64,000 nucleotides of DNA from contig NGUZ01000001.1 of the NCBI GenBank assembly GCA_002154655.1, forward strand, positions 496,001 through 560,000. Reading direction: 5' to 3'. The notes under the pieces were generated by a model. That model made no database searches. It had not been told where the DNA came from and was given only the letters and a program-made list of their open reading frames with translations. Source of the stretch: Corynebacterium kefirresidentii. Its GTDB lineage: Bacteria > Actinomycetota > Actinomycetes > Mycobacteriales > Mycobacteriaceae. Positions 1 to 11,130 of the stretch are shown here, one piece after another (within the stretch, counting starts at the first letter, position 1; every line of letters begins with the position of its first letter). A program made the position numbers and the translations under genes.

Positions 1-425
1 AAGACACCGGTGCCAAGATGACCCACATGGCCCCGCACACCTCTTCCAATATCGTTTCCAAGTCGGTGGCACGTGCCGGCGGTCGCGCCGCTTACCGCGG
101 CTTGGTGCAGGTCAATCAGAACGCGCACCATTCCACCTCGAATGTCGAATGCGATGCGCTGTTGGTCGACAACATCTCGCGTTCGGATACATACCCGTAT
201 AACGACATCCGTAATGACCACGTCACGCTGGGCCATGAGGCAACCGTTTCCCAGGTTTCTGAGGAGCAGTTGTTCTACTTGATGTCCCGCGGCATTGCGG
301 AAGAAGAAGCAATGGCGATGATCGTGCGTGGCTTCGTTGAGCCGATTGCTAAGGAGCTGCCGATGGAGTACGCCCTCGAGCTCAACCGTCTCATCGAACT
401 GCAAATGGAAGGATCGGTCGGCTAA
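1..425 (+). CDS. sufB: SufB, Fe-S cluster assembly scaffold subunit (3' part)
   Basis: This is the C-terminal end of SufB, the subunit that with SufC and SufD forms the SufBCD scaffold on which Fe-S clusters are built in the cytoplasm. The reading frame is open from the window edge (it reads DTGAK directly before the first in-window Met), so the true start lies upstream. Visible SufB hallmarks are the run [12 protein letters not shown], the cluster-binding region VECDALL, and the C-terminal FYLMSRGI segment shared with SufD. It ends 5 nt before sufD, so the genes are co-transcribed. The operon repressor SufR, usually upstream of sufB, is outside the window. Confidence 0.95.
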   Translation, partial: DTGAKMTHMAPHTSSNIVSKSVARAGGRAAYRGLVQVNQNAHHSTSNVECDALLVDNISRSDTYPYNDIRNDHVTLGHEATVSQVSEEQLFYLMSRGIAEEEAMAMIVRGFVEPIAKELPMEYALELNRLIELQMEGSVG

Positions 426-430
426 AGAAA

Positions 431-1585
431 ATGGTCGCTTCGAACGAATTCAATCCGGATAAGATCACCAAGGGTGATGTCTTTACCTCCACCAACGTGG
501 AGGACTTCCCGGTGCCTCACGGCCGTGACGAGGTCTGGCGCTTTGTTTCCCTGCGCAAGCTCCGTGGCCTGCATAATGGCGAGTTTGCTGAGGCTGTAGC
601 CCAGGATGTCACCGTGAGTGAGCACCCGGGCGTAAGCTCCGAGACCGTCGCTCGTGATGATGAACGATTGGGCCGTGTAGGTACCCCGTCTGATCGTGTT
701 GCGGCACAGGCATGGACCTCCATGCCAGAAGGCCAGGTTGTCACCATCGATGCAGAGGCTCAGGTCGAAGAACCCGTCGTCATTACCTATACCGGCAGGG
801 GAGAGGGCGTAACGTCCTTTGGCGCCACCTCCATCGAGGTAGGCCACCACGCCGAAGCTACCGTCATTTTGAAGTATGTCGGCTCCGGCACCCACGCGGA
901 TAACGTCGAGTTCATCGTGGGCGATGGTGCTCACTTGACCGTTGTCGTTGACGTTGACTGGGAAGACGATGCGGTTCACCTGTCCAACCACGTTGCCCAG
1001 CTCGGCCGCGATTCCGTGCTGCGCCACAACTCTGCCATTTTTGGCGGCGAAGTAGTACGCATCGTGCCGCGCGTGAACTTCACCGAGCAAGGTGGCGACG
1101 CAGAGCTATTGGGCGTGTACTTCGCGGACGAAGGCCAGTACTTTGAAAACCGCATGCTCGTGGATCACTCCGTTCCTAACTGCCGCTCCCACGTTCTTTA
1201 TAAGGGCGCGTTGCAGGGTACTAAGCAAAATGAGGCCCGCACCTGCTGGGTGGGCGATGTTCTCATTCGCTCCAATGCACAGGGCACCGATACCTACGAG
1301 ACCAATAACAATCTGATCCTGACCGAGGGCGCTCGCGCGGATGCAATCCCAAACCTGGAGATTGAGACTGGTGAAATTACCGGCGCTGGCCACGCAGCCA
1401 CCGTTGGTCGCTTCGATGACATCGAGTTGTTCTACCTGATGTCTCGCGGCATTCCAGAGGCTGAAGCCCGCCGCCTCATCATCCGTGGCTTCTTCAATGA
1501 GGTCATCCACCGCATCCCGGTGCAGTCCCTGTCTGAGGAATTGGAAGACCGCATTTCCGAAGAACTGGAAAAGATCTCCGCCTAA
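431..1585 (+). CDS. sufD: SufD, Fe-S cluster assembly protein
   Basis: SufD is the SufB paralogue of the SufBC2D scaffold and is needed for iron acquisition during cluster assembly. The 384-residue length fits the family. The central part is the beta-helical SufBD fold; the C-terminal part carries [26 protein letters not shown] sequence (about residues 315-345), almost repeating the end of the preceding SufB. The gene starts 5 nt after the sufB stop and is followed by sufC after 29 nt that contain an AGAAGGA ribosome-binding site. Assignment rests on family motifs and operon position. Confidence 0.95.
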   Translation: MVASNEFNPDKITKGDVFTSTNVEDFPVPHGRDEVWRFVSLRKLRGLHNGEFAEAVAQDVTVSEHPGVSSETVARDDERLGRVGTPSDRVAAQAWTSMPEGQVVTIDAEAQVEEPVVITYTGRGEGVTSFGATSIEVGHHAEATVILKYVGSGTHADNVEFIVGDGAHLTVVVDVDWEDDAVHLSNHVAQLGRDSVLRHNSAIFGGEVVRIVPRVNFTEQGGDAELLGVYFADEGQYFENRMLVDHSVPNCRSHVLYKGALQGTKQNEARTCWVGDVLIRSNAQGTDTYETNNNLILTEGARADAIPNLEIETGEITGAGHAATVGRFDDIELFYLMSRGIPEAEARRLIIRGFFNEVIHRIPVQSLSEELEDRISEELEKISA

Positions 1586-1614
1586 AGCTTTCATAGAAGG
1601 AAACCACACACATT

Positions 1615-2373
1615 ATGTCTACTCTGGAAATTAAGAACCTCCACGCCCAGGTGCTGCCGACGGAAGAAGGCGGCGAGCCGAAGGAAATTCTCAAGGGCGT
1701 CAACCTGACCATCAACTCTGGCGAGATTCACGCCATCATGGGCCCGAACGGCTCCGGCAAGTCCACCTTGTCCTACACCATCGCCGGCCACCCAAAGTAT
1801 GAGGTTACCGAGGGCGAGGTGCTGCTTGACGGCGAAAACCTACTGGACATGCCCGTCGATGAGCGCGCTCGTGCCGGCCTTTTCCTGGCCATGCAGTACC
1901 CCACTGAGGTCCCAGGCGTAAAGGTCTCCCAGTTCATGCGTTCCGCCGTCACCTCCATCCGTGGTGAGGCACCGAAGCTGCGTGAATGGAATAAGGAGCT
2001 TACCCAGGCTCGCGAGAACCTGAAGATCGATAAGTCCTTCATCTCCCGCTCCGTTAACGAGGGATTTTCCGGTGGCGAGAAGAAGCGCCATGAGGTTATG
2101 CAGCTGGATATCCTCAAGCCAAAGTTCGCGGTGATGGATGAGACGGACTCCGGCTTGGACGTTGACGCCTTGCGCATCGTTTCTGAGGGCATCAACAGCT
2201 ACCAGAAGGAAACCAATGGTGGCATTTTGATGATTACCCACTATAAGCGCATCCTGAACTACGTGAAGCCGGACTTTGTCCACGTCTTCGCTGATGGCCA
2301 CGTCATCAAGACCGGTGGCGCTGAATTGGCCGATCAGCTCGAGTCTGACGGCTACGACCAGTTCCTCAAGTAA
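1615..2373 (+). CDS. sufC: SufC, Fe-S assembly ATPase
   Basis: SufC is the ABC-type ATPase that drives conformational change in the SufBCD complex; unlike transporter ATPases it is soluble. Walker A is GPNGSGKST at residues 43-51, the signature is the family-specific FSGGEKKRHE near 151-160, Walker B is FAVMDETDSGLD near 171-182 and the switch histidine is H209. The MDETDSGLD form (Thr in place of the usual Pro) is characteristic of SufC. Length 252 aa is normal. It sits between sufD and sufS in the standard actinobacterial order. Confidence 0.97.
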   Translation: MSTLEIKNLHAQVLPTEEGGEPKEILKGVNLTINSGEIHAIMGPNGSGKSTLSYTIAGHPKYEVTEGEVLLDGENLLDMPVDERARAGLFLAMQYPTEVPGVKVSQFMRSAVTSIRGEAPKLREWNKELTQARENLKIDKSFISRSVNEGFSGGEKKRHEVMQLDILKPKFAVMDETDSGLDVDALRIVSEGINSYQKETNGGILMITHYKRILNYVKPDFVHVFADGHVIKTGGAELADQLESDGYDQFLK

Positions 2374-4115
<1,742 letters not shown>

Positions 4116-4523
4116 ATGACCGATCCCGTAGATCCTTATCAGAACGAGAATTCCTCTTTCTCCGGCAGCGGCGAGCGACCGGAGCAAACCGAAGAGCAGA
4201 TTTCCAAGGCATTTGACGTCACCGATTTTATGCGAGACGTCATTGACCCTGAGCTCGGGATCAACGTTGTTGACTTGGGCCTTGTCTATGATCTGTGGTT
4301 CGAAGAGGACAATGGCAAGGAAATCGTCATGATCAATATGACGTTGACCTCGCCGGCCTGCCCATTGACCGATGTCATTGCTGAGCAGGTGGAAGACATC
4401 GTCAAGGCCAATAAATTGGCCGATGCCGTCCGTATCAACTGGGTATGGATGCCGCCATGGGGTCCGCAGATGATTACGGAAGAGGGCCGCGAGCAACTTC
4501 AGGCCCTCGGCTTCGCGGTTTAA
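4116..4523 (+). CDS. sufT: SufT-like metal-sulfur cluster biosynthesis protein (DUF59/MIP18)
   Basis: This 135-residue protein has the DUF59 (MIP18/SufT) domain. The family core is visible as VIDPELGINVVDLGLVYDL followed by MTLTSPACPLTD with the conserved Cys (about residues 85-90). SufT-type proteins help deliver or mature Fe-S clusters and close the actinobacterial suf operon. It starts immediately after the sufU stop. The acidic, low-complexity N-terminus (about 30 residues) is probably disordered. The exact biochemical role in this organism is inferred from family and context. Confidence 0.88.
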   Translation: MTDPVDPYQNENSSFSGSGERPEQTEEQISKAFDVTDFMRDVIDPELGINVVDLGLVYDLWFEEDNGKEIVMINMTLTSPACPLTDVIAEQVEDIVKANKLADAVRINWVWMPPWGPQMITEEGREQLQALGFAV

Positions 4524-4622
4524 ATCGCGTCCTACGTACACGCCTCCAGCAGCGCATTTCCCGGTCTAGGGAGACAGTTGTTGGGGGCGTTAGCGCGTCT
4601 TAGCGTCGGCAGCGTCAATTGC

Positions 4623-4628
4623 TAGACT
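4623..4628 (+). promoter_or_regulatory. -10 element for the ABC-F gene
   Basis: TAGACT ends 8 nt before the GTG at 4637, with no ribosome-binding site between; this predicts a leaderless mRNA and sets the start. Confidence 0.6.
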
Positions 4629-4636
4629 GTTTCTTC

Positions 4637-6268
4637 GTGATTGTAACCAATGATTTCGAAGTCAGGGTAGGAGCGCGCACGCTTCTCGAAGCCCCCGGGC
4701 AGCACTTGCGTGTGCAACCCGGTGACCGCATCGGGCTTATCGGCCGCAACGGCGCGGGCAAGACGACGACTATGCGTATTTTGGCAGGGGAGACCGAGCC
4801 CTATGGCGGCTCAGTAACTCGTTCGGGCCCCATTGGTTATTTGCCCCAAGATTCCCGCGAAGGAAATATTGAACAGACCGCGCGAGAGCGCGTTCTCTCC
4901 GCCCGCGGTTTGGATGATCTCAAGCGCCGCATGGCCAAGCAACAAGAGCTTATGGAATCGGCCACTGACGATAAGTTCCGGGATAAGGCCATCCGGAAAT
5001 ACTCCCGCTTGGAGGAGCAGTTCGAGTCGCTGGGCGGCTATGAAGCCGACTCCGAGTGCGCGCAGATCTGCGATAACTTGGGTCTGCCGCAGCGCGTCCT
5101 AGATCAACAACTCAAAACTCTCTCGGGTGGTCAGCGCCGCCGCGTGGAGCTAGCGCAAATTCTCTTTGCCGCTACCGAGGGGTCCGGAAAATCCCAGACC
5201 ACCCTGCTCCTCGATGAGCCGACGAACCACTTGGATGCGGATTCTATTACTTGGCTCCGCCAATTCCTGTCCAAGCATGAGGGCGGGCTCATTATGATTT
5301 CTCACGACGTCGAGCTGCTTGAGGCCGTGTGTAATAAGGTGTGGTTCCTCGATGCGGTTCGCGGCGAGGCCGATGTGTACAACATGGGGTATAAGAAGTA
5401 CCTCGATGCTCGTGCTACCGATGAAGCGCGCCGTCGCCGAGAGCGGGCCAATGCGGAAAAGAAGGCATCCGCCCTGCAAAAGCAGGCTGCTAAGTTGGGT
5501 GCTAAGGCAACGAAGGCCGCTGCGGCCAAGCAGATGCTCCACCGCGCTGAGCGCATGATGAGCCAGCTCGATGAGGTGCGGGTGGCCGATAAGGTAGCCA
5601 ATATTAAGTTCCCCGAGCCGGCACCGTGCGGTAAGACACCCATGAATGCCAAGGGACTGACCAAGATGTACGGCTCCCTAGAGGTCTTCGCCGGGGTGGA
5701 TTTGGCCATCGATAAAGGGTCAAGAGTAGTGGTGCTGGGCTATAACGGCGCGGGTAAGACCACGCTGTTGAAATTGCTGGCCGGAGTGGAGCGCACCGAC
5801 GGTGAAGGTGGCATCGTCAGCGGCCACGGCTTGCGGATCGGCTATTTTGCGCAGGAACACGACACCATCGATCCGGATAAGTCTGTCTGGCAAAACACCA
5901 TTGACGCCTGCCCAGACGCGGATCAGCAGGAACTGCGTAGTCTGCTTGGCGCCTTCATGTTCTCCGGCGAGAAGTTGGAACAACCCGCGGGCACTCTATC
6001 CGGCGGTGAGAAGACGCGCCTAGCCTTGGCCGCGCTGGTCTCTAGCCGCGCGAATGTGCTGCTGCTGGATGAGCCGACGAATAACCTGGATCCGATTTCG
6101 CGCGAGCAGGTGCTTGATGCGCTCAAGACCTACACCGGTGCTGTGGTGCTGGTAACACACGACCCGGGAGCGGTTAAAGCCTTGGACCCAGAACGCGTCA
6201 TCATCATGCCCGATGGTGACGAAGATTTGTGGTCCGATGACTATATGGAAATTGTGGAGCTAGCGTAG
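4637..6268 (+). CDS. ABC-F family ATP-binding protein
   Basis: A soluble protein with two ABC domains and no membrane segment, as in ABC-F translation factors acting at the ribosomal E site. Domain 1 has Walker A GRNGAGKT (residues 36-43), signature LSGGQRRRVELA and DEPTNHLD. Domain 2 has Walker A GYNGAGKT (from about residue 368), signature LSGGEKTRLALA and DEPTNNLD. A basic, Ala/Lys/Arg-rich inter-domain linker (about residues 255-310) is the P-site interaction motif. I chose the GTG at 4637 because a TAGACT hexamer sits 8 nt upstream; an upstream TTG at 4619 would put that hexamer inside the gene. Whether it gives antibiotic protection or is a housekeeping factor cannot be told. Confidence 0.9.
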   Translation: MIVTNDFEVRVGARTLLEAPGQHLRVQPGDRIGLIGRNGAGKTTTMRILAGETEPYGGSVTRSGPIGYLPQDSREGNIEQTARERVLSARGLDDLKRRMAKQQELMESATDDKFRDKAIRKYSRLEEQFESLGGYEADSECAQICDNLGLPQRVLDQQLKTLSGGQRRRVELAQILFAATEGSGKSQTTLLLDEPTNHLDADSITWLRQFLSKHEGGLIMISHDVELLEAVCNKVWFLDAVRGEADVYNMGYKKYLDARATDEARRRRERANAEKKASALQKQAAKLGAKATKAAAAKQMLHRAERMMSQLDEVRVADKVANIKFPEPAPCGKTPMNAKGLTKMYGSLEVFAGVDLAIDKGSRVVVLGYNGAGKTTLLKLLAGVERTDGEGGIVSGHGLRIGYFAQEHDTIDPDKSVWQNTIDACPDADQQELRSLLGAFMFSGEKLEQPAGTLSGGEKTRLALAALVSSRANVLLLDEPTNNLDPISREQVLDALKTYTGAVVLVTHDPGAVKALDPERVIIMPDGDEDLWSDDYMEIVELA

Positions 6269-6274
6269 GAGCAT

Positions 6275-7597
6275 ATGAAGACGCTGCTGGAGAGGATGCC
6301 CGCCTGGCGGGAGAAATTTTGGCTTATCCCGGCCGTGGCGGTAGCGATCGCCGCAGTGGGTGCGGAGCTGCTTATTGCGATTGGTAGCACTTTCGATGTG
6401 GCAGCCACGCCTTTTTATGATGGCAGCGCTGATAGCGCGCAGGGCATTTTGAGCGCCGTAGCTACGTCCTCGCTGTCATTGGCCGGCACAGTCTTCTTCA
6501 TCACGCTGACCGCACTATCTGGTGTGGTCACGGTGATGGGCCCACGCCTTTTACATGAGTTTTTAAATGACCGCTCCATCCAATCTACTTTGGCGATCTA
6601 TCTTGCCACTTTCACCTTTGCGCTGCTGTCCCTCCGCGCGGTGCGCACTGGCGGCGATGGGGAAGAAGAGCACGTTCCTTCATTGAACGTGGCGGTGACG
6701 GTTCTGCTGGCCCTCGCGTGCGTGGTGTTCCTTATCTACTTCATTGTGCATATTGCGCAATCGATCAGCATGTCCCACGTGGTTCACGTAGTTGCACAAG
6801 ACGTAGAGGACCACATGCGCCGACTCATCCAGCGCGGCGAGCAGGAAAAGGAGGCTAAGGCGCCGGGGCCGGAATTTTACGAAGCTGCGGAGAAGCGGCG
6901 CAGCAGCGAGACTGGTTACCTTAAATTCGTGGATTATGACGCCATCGCGCAGGCGGCGGCGCAGGAGAACTGCGCGGTGCACCTGGGCGTGGCACCGGGG
7001 GACTTGGTGCTGGAAGGAGAGGTCATCGCACACGGCGTGCCGCATTTGCCGGAAGATATTGAGCGTCACATCGTGCTCACGCAGCACCGCGAAAATGCCT
7101 CGGCCCACGACCCACGATTTACCGCCCGGCACCTCGCGGAGATCGCCGCCCGCGCTTTGAGCACCGGCGTCAATGACCCCTATACGGTCATAGACATCAT
7201 TGACCGCTTTACCCAGATTCTTACCGTGATTGGGGATAAGCGGTTGCCGCAGGGCATTGTGCACGTGGCTGGGCGATTCCGGCTCGATTATCAAACTTTT
7301 AGCTACGAGGAAATTGTTGAGGCGATGTTCGCGCAGATTCGGCGCGATGCGGCAGATAATGCAGAAATCTACCTCAGCCTGCTGGATAACTTGGCCAAGG
7401 TCGTGGCCCTGTTGCGTACTGCTGAGCGCCGGGGCGTGCTTGCCGACGCCGCCCGGGCCATCTTCTCCGATGCCCGCCGCCAAGTCGGTGGCGAGGTGGA
7501 GCGACACCAGCTGGAGTCTTCTTACCAGCACTTCCAGGCCAACTTAGCCGAATGGGCGGAGTCGGAAAAACCTGGCGAAGAGCACGCCGCGGACTAG
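6275..7597 (+). CDS. DUF2254 family membrane protein
   Basis: A 440-residue protein of the DUF2254 family, of unknown function. Four hydrophobic segments are seen in the first part, at about residues 17-36, 57-88, 105-119 and 136-160; the remaining ~270 residues are soluble and contain the conserved TARHLAEIAARALSTGVNDPYT region. It starts 6 nt after the ABC-F stop, with GTAGGAG as ribosome-binding site, so it is probably co-transcribed with it. It ends 24 nt from the convergent DUF711 gene, with no clear terminator in between. Confidence 0.88.
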   Translation: MKTLLERMPAWREKFWLIPAVAVAIAAVGAELLIAIGSTFDVAATPFYDGSADSAQGILSAVATSSLSLAGTVFFITLTALSGVVTVMGPRLLHEFLNDRSIQSTLAIYLATFTFALLSLRAVRTGGDGEEEHVPSLNVAVTVLLALACVVFLIYFIVHIAQSISMSHVVHVVAQDVEDHMRRLIQRGEQEKEAKAPGPEFYEAAEKRRSSETGYLKFVDYDAIAQAAAQENCAVHLGVAPGDLVLEGEVIAHGVPHLPEDIERHIVLTQHRENASAHDPRFTARHLAEIAARALSTGVNDPYTVIDIIDRFTQILTVIGDKRLPQGIVHVAGRFRLDYQTFSYEEIVEAMFAQIRRDAADNAEIYLSLLDNLAKVVALLRTAERRGVLADAARAIFSDARRQVGGEVERHQLESSYQHFQANLAEWAESEKPGEEHAAD

Positions 7598-7621
7598 GCT
7601 GCGGCGCGGTTGCCGCTCTCC

Positions 7622-8986
7622 TTAGTTGCGGAATCCATGCACTGGGGCGGGGATGAAGCCGCCGCGGTTAATGAACTGCGCATTACCCACTTTATTGACC
7701 GGGATCACCGGTGCGTAGCCCAGCAGCCCGCCGAAGCTCACCTCGTCGCCTACCTGGGCGCCAGGAACCGGGATCACGCGTACCGCCGTGGTCTTATGAT
7801 TCATCACGCCAATGGCGGCCTCGTCAGCAATCATGCCCGAAATCGTCGCGGCCGAGGTATCGCCCGGCAGCGCAATCATGTCAAAGCCCACCGAGCAAAT
7901 GGCGGTCATGGCCTCCAGCTTGTCCATGGAGATAGAGCCGGACTTAACCGCATCGATCATTCCCTTATCCTCGGAGACTGGGATGAAGGATCCAGACAGA
8001 CCGCCGACGCGGGAGCAGGCCATCATGCCGCCCTTCTTTACGGCGTCGTTAAGCAGAGCCAAAGCAGCAGTTGTACCGTGCGTGCCCACCTGGTCTAGGC
8101 CCATGTGCTCAAGGATGTGGGCCACCGAATCTCCCAATTCGGCAGTAGGGGCAAGCGAAAGGTCGATGATTCCGAAGGGCACGCCAAGGCGCTCGGAAGC
8201 CATGGTGCCCACCAGTTGCCCGGCGCGGGTGATCTTGAAAGCGGCCTTCTTCACTTCTTCCGCTACCTGGTCCAGGCTGGCTCCTTCAAGTGATCCCAAG
8301 GCGCGGTCGACAACACCTGGGCCAGAAACGCCGACGGAGACTACGCAATCGGGTTCTTCGATGCCGTGGAACGCGCCGGCCATAAATGGGTTGTCACCCA
8401 CAGAGTTAGCAAAGACCACCAGCTTGGCGCAGGCAATGGCGGAATTGTCCTTGGTCAGCTCGGCGGCTTCCTTGATAACCTCGCCCATCTTCCTTGCCGC
8501 ATCCATGTTGATACCGGCGCGGGAGCTGGCGATATTGACGGAGGAACACACGACGTCAGTCGTAGCTAGCGCTTCTGGAATGGAGCTAATGAGCTTTTGT
8601 TCCGCGGTGGTAGCGCCCTTTTCGACCAGAGCGGAATAGCCTCCCACGAAGTTGACGCCTACCTCTTTGGCTGCCTTGTCTAGTGCCTTTGCGGCGTCGA
8701 CGGGGTTTCCTTCTACACCGGCTACTACCAAGGATATGGGGGTGACGGAGATGCGCTTATTCACGATGGGGATCCCCAGCTCGCCCTCGATGCCTTCGCA
8801 TACCTCCACTAGGCGACCGGCCTGCTGCGTGACGCGGTCATAGATGGCCTGGCAGGTAGCGTCCATGGTGGATCGGGTGCATCCAAGGAGGGAGATGCCC
8901 ATGGTTACGGTGCGGATATCGAGACGATAGTTCTCAATCATCTCGATGGTGTCCAAGATTTTAGTGGTATTAAAACGCGTACTCAT
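7622..8986 (-). CDS. PFL family protein (DUF711/UPF0210)
   Basis: A 454-residue DUF711 protein, distantly related to pyruvate-formate lyase-like barrels; no enzymatic activity is established for the family. Conserved elements include the N-terminal ETIEMI-type segment, [12 protein letters not shown], and the glycine-rich [14 protein letters not shown]. It follows the ACT-domain gene with no spacer: the stop codon of that gene ends at the base next to this ATG. The two-gene arrangement with an ACT-domain protein is conserved widely, which suggests they work together, perhaps with the ACT protein as amino-acid sensor. Confidence 0.92.
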   Translation of the reverse strand: MSTRFNTTKILDTIEMIENYRLDIRTVTMGISLLGCTRSTMDATCQAIYDRVTQQAGRLVEVCEGIEGELGIPIVNKRISVTPISLVVAGVEGNPVDAAKALDKAAKEVGVNFVGGYSALVEKGATTAEQKLISSIPEALATTDVVCSSVNIASSRAGINMDAARKMGEVIKEAAELTKDNSAIACAKLVVFANSVGDNPFMAGAFHGIEEPDCVVSVGVSGPGVVDRALGSLEGASLDQVAEEVKKAAFKITRAGQLVGTMASERLGVPFGIIDLSLAPTAELGDSVAHILEHMGLDQVGTHGTTAALALLNDAVKKGGMMACSRVGGLSGSFIPVSEDKGMIDAVKSGSISMDKLEAMTAICSVGFDMIALPGDTSAATISGMIADEAAIGVMNHKTTAVRVIPVPGAQVGDEVSFGGLLGYAPVIPVNKVGNAQFINRGGFIPAPVHGFRN

Positions 8987-9256
8987 TTAAATCTCATTCA
9001 TGGCGGTGAAGAGGTCTTCGGACTGAATGCGGATGGACTGGTGCTTTTCTTCCGCCACGGGGCGCATATGCTCCTTGATGGTCTGGATGGAGACCTGTTC
9101 CGCATCAAATTCGACGCGCAGGATCATGGTGAAGTAACCGCCCATGAGTGTTTGGGACACGTCAATGACGTTGATATCGAGTTGGGCAAGGGTAGTGGTC
9201 ACCGCGGCGATAATGCCTGTGCTATCGGCTCCGGTGACGGTCATAATGGCATACAT
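8987..9256 (-). CDS. ACT domain-containing protein (UPF0237)
   Basis: An 89-residue protein made of a single ACT domain, the ligand-sensing fold often binding amino acids. It begins MYAIMTVTGADSTGIIAAV with the beta-strand/helix pattern of the family. I place the start at the ATG complement at 9254-9256; a TAGAAT hexamer lies 7 nt upstream on the minus strand. A longer frame extends upstream but the added residues do not resemble the family. The gene abuts the DUF711 gene, with which it forms a conserved pair. Confidence 0.9.
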   Translation of the reverse strand: MYAIMTVTGADSTGIIAAVTTTLAQLDINVIDVSQTLMGGYFTMILRVEFDAEQVSIQTIKEHMRPVAEEKHQSIRIQSEDLFTAMNEI

Positions 9257-9263
9257 GCAAGCT

Positions 9264-9269
9264 ATTCTA
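9264..9269 (-). promoter_or_regulatory. -10 element for the ACT-domain/DUF711 operon
   Basis: On the minus strand TAGAAT lies 7 nt before the ATG at 9256; this is the leaderless spacing. Confidence 0.6.
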
Positions 9270-9359
9270 TCTGCTCGCTGCAGCCACCGCCGCCATTTTG
9301 CCACCGGTACTGGCCGGGGTCGCTGCGGGCAAGAGGCGTCGTTGTTACGGTGGGGAGGT

Positions 9360-10034
9360 ATGACTGATAAAAAGAAGATTCTGTACATCGGTGGACATGG
9401 CAAGGTCGGCCTGTTGGCCGCACCAAAGTTGGTGGAAGCCGGCCACGAGGTCCACTCCCTTATCCGCAATCCTGAGCAGAAGTCTGAGATTGAAAAGCTC
9501 GGCGCGACCCCAGTATTGGCCGATATTACTGAGCAGACCGTTGCGCAGTGGGCGGAGCTTTTCGCCGCTTATGACGCCGTAGTGTGGGGCGCTGGCAACG
9601 GCGGCCGCGGTGGGGCAGACCTTACGTGGGCCGTGGACCGCGATGGTGCCCTCGCTACCGTTGACGCTATGGAGAAGCTGCAGCAGGAAGGAAAGAACCT
9701 GCCTGCCTACCTCATGATTTCCTATGTCGGTTCCCAGGAAGCCACCACGGATCCCGCCGACGAGAAGTGGTATGCCTACGTTGAGTCCAAGAAGGAAGTG
9801 GACAATCGCCTTGCTCAGGCAGAGTTTCCGCACCTTATCCTCAAGCCAGCGATGCTGACCGAGGAGCCAGCACAGGGGCTGGAGCAGATCGAGGATAAGG
9901 CGCTAAAGGAGTCCATGACTTCTTCGCGCGAGCTGGTCGCCGATGTCATCGTCGAGGCCCTCGGCCGCAAAACCCTGCCGGAATCCCCGCTCGCCTTTGT
10001 TGATGGCGACAATCCGGTGAGCTCCATCAAGTAA
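9360..10034 (+). CDS. NAD(P)H-binding, SDR-like protein
   Basis: A 224-residue Rossmann protein of the NAD(P)H-binding/atypical SDR type. The dinucleotide-binding loop is near the N-terminus (ILYIGGHGKVGLLAAPKL, about residues 7-24). A YVESKKEVD segment near residue 140 matches the YxxxK active-site pattern of the wider family. The start is the ATG at 9360, preceded by GGGGAGG. Substrate and pathway are unknown. It lies between the divergent ACT gene and the nucleoside hydrolase, 21 nt from the latter. Confidence 0.85.
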   Translation: MTDKKKILYIGGHGKVGLLAAPKLVEAGHEVHSLIRNPEQKSEIEKLGATPVLADITEQTVAQWAELFAAYDAVVWGAGNGGRGGADLTWAVDRDGALATVDAMEKLQQEGKNLPAYLMISYVGSQEATTDPADEKWYAYVESKKEVDNRLAQAEFPHLILKPAMLTEEPAQGLEQIEDKALKESMTSSRELVADVIVEALGRKTLPESPLAFVDGDNPVSSIK

Positions 10035-10055
10035 GGCGTTAGACTGGCTGGCACT

Positions 10056-11021
10056 ATGATTGCCACGCCTCCAGCTGTTTTAATTGATTGTGACCCCGGC
10101 ATAGATGATTGCCTCGCCCTGATGTACTTGGCGGGTCTTCATCATGCCGGGGAAATTGAGCTGGTGGGCGTTACCACTACAGCCGGCAACGTCGAGGCCT
10201 ATCAGACTGCGGCCAATGCCCGCTGGATCCTGGATCTATGCTCGCTTGCCGATGTCCCCGTAGCCCCCGGCTTGCCCCGCCCCTTAAAGGTCGATCTCAC
10301 CACAACCCCTGAGACCCATGGTCCGACGGGGTTGGGCTATGCCACAGCACCTACTACCACGCTGCACTACCGCGATTGGCAGCAACTATGGATAGAAGCA
10401 CTAGCCGCTCATCCCGATCTGCAGTTGATTGTTACCGGGCCGGTCACCAATCTTGCTGCATTTGAAAAAGCCCATGGTGAGGAAGCCGCGCAGTTCGGCG
10501 CCATTACCATCATCGGCGGCGCGGTTAACTACCGGGGAAATACCACCCCGACCGCGGAATGGAACTTTTGGGTTGATCCGCACGCCGCCGCCCAGCACTT
10601 TCATTCATCTGCCCCGCGCGTTCCCACCACACTATGTTCGCTTGAGCTAACAGAGCAGTTTCTCATTACCCCACAGCGCCTAGAAGCGGTCATGGAATTG
10701 TTGCACGGGCACCCTATGACACAAATCCTGCCGGATGTGTTGCGCTACTATTTTGAATTCCACCAGGCGCAGGGGGAAGGCTATCAGGCCCAAATCCACG
10801 ACCTTTTGACGTGCATGATCGCCTTGGGGCAGATCGACTTTGAGGTTGTAGAAACTACCGTTGATGTCGAAGCGGAATCGCCGCTATTGCGGGGGACGAG
10901 CGTTGCGGACTTGCGAAACCACTGGGGCCGGGCCCACAACGCACGACTGGTTACGAGCGCAGATATGGAAGCCGCGCATCAAGAATGTCTGCGGGGGTTT
11001 AGACTATTGGCTTCACGCTAG
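10056..11021 (+). CDS. Inosine-uridine preferring nucleoside hydrolase
   Basis: A 321-residue nucleoside hydrolase that would cleave the N-glycosidic bond of ribonucleosides to ribose and base. The calcium-binding, aspartate-rich motif of the family is present at the N-terminus as DCDPGIDDCLAL (residues 11-22). Further family regions are ITGPVTNLA and the WNFWVDPHAA segment near residue 170. A TAGACT hexamer ends 10 nt before the ATG. The ECF transporter genes follow, so uptake of nucleosides or bases may be linked to this enzyme; that link is inferred from position only. Confidence 0.92.
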   Translation: MIATPPAVLIDCDPGIDDCLALMYLAGLHHAGEIELVGVTTTAGNVEAYQTAANARWILDLCSLADVPVAPGLPRPLKVDLTTTPETHGPTGLGYATAPTTTLHYRDWQQLWIEALAAHPDLQLIVTGPVTNLAAFEKAHGEEAAQFGAITIIGGAVNYRGNTTPTAEWNFWVDPHAAAQHFHSSAPRVPTTLCSLELTEQFLITPQRLEAVMELLHGHPMTQILPDVLRYYFEFHQAQGEGYQAQIHDLLTCMIALGQIDFEVVETTVDVEAESPLLRGTSVADLRNHWGRAHNARLVTSADMEAAHQECLRGFRLLASR

Positions 11022-11053
11022 TGGCTTTTAAAGAGCAGAACCTCTACTATTAT

Positions 11054-11118
11054 CCGCGGCGCACGTGCCGTGCAGGATCGCTTTCCGAGGTGACATAGGA
11101 AAGCAGCACCATCCGCGG
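11054..11118 (+). ncRNA. Candidate structured leader RNA (three-way junction) before the ECF genes
   Basis: Three helices can be drawn: an outer CCGCGG (11054-11059) with CCGCGG (11113-11118); an inner CGGC...GCCG hairpin starting at 11057 or just after; and GCTTTCC (11080-11086) with GGAAAGC (11098-11104). The element ends 12 nt before the candidate ATG at 11131. I do not recognise the consensus of TPP, purine, preQ1 or cobalamin riboswitches. The outer repeat is also a direct repeat (ATCCGCGG), so a protein-binding site is an alternative. Confidence 0.3.
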
Positions 11119-11130
11119 TCGGCGTATTCT

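Noticed and set aside
11022..11130. TPP riboswitch before the ECF genes
   Set aside because: The CTGAGA and ACCTGAT core elements are missing.
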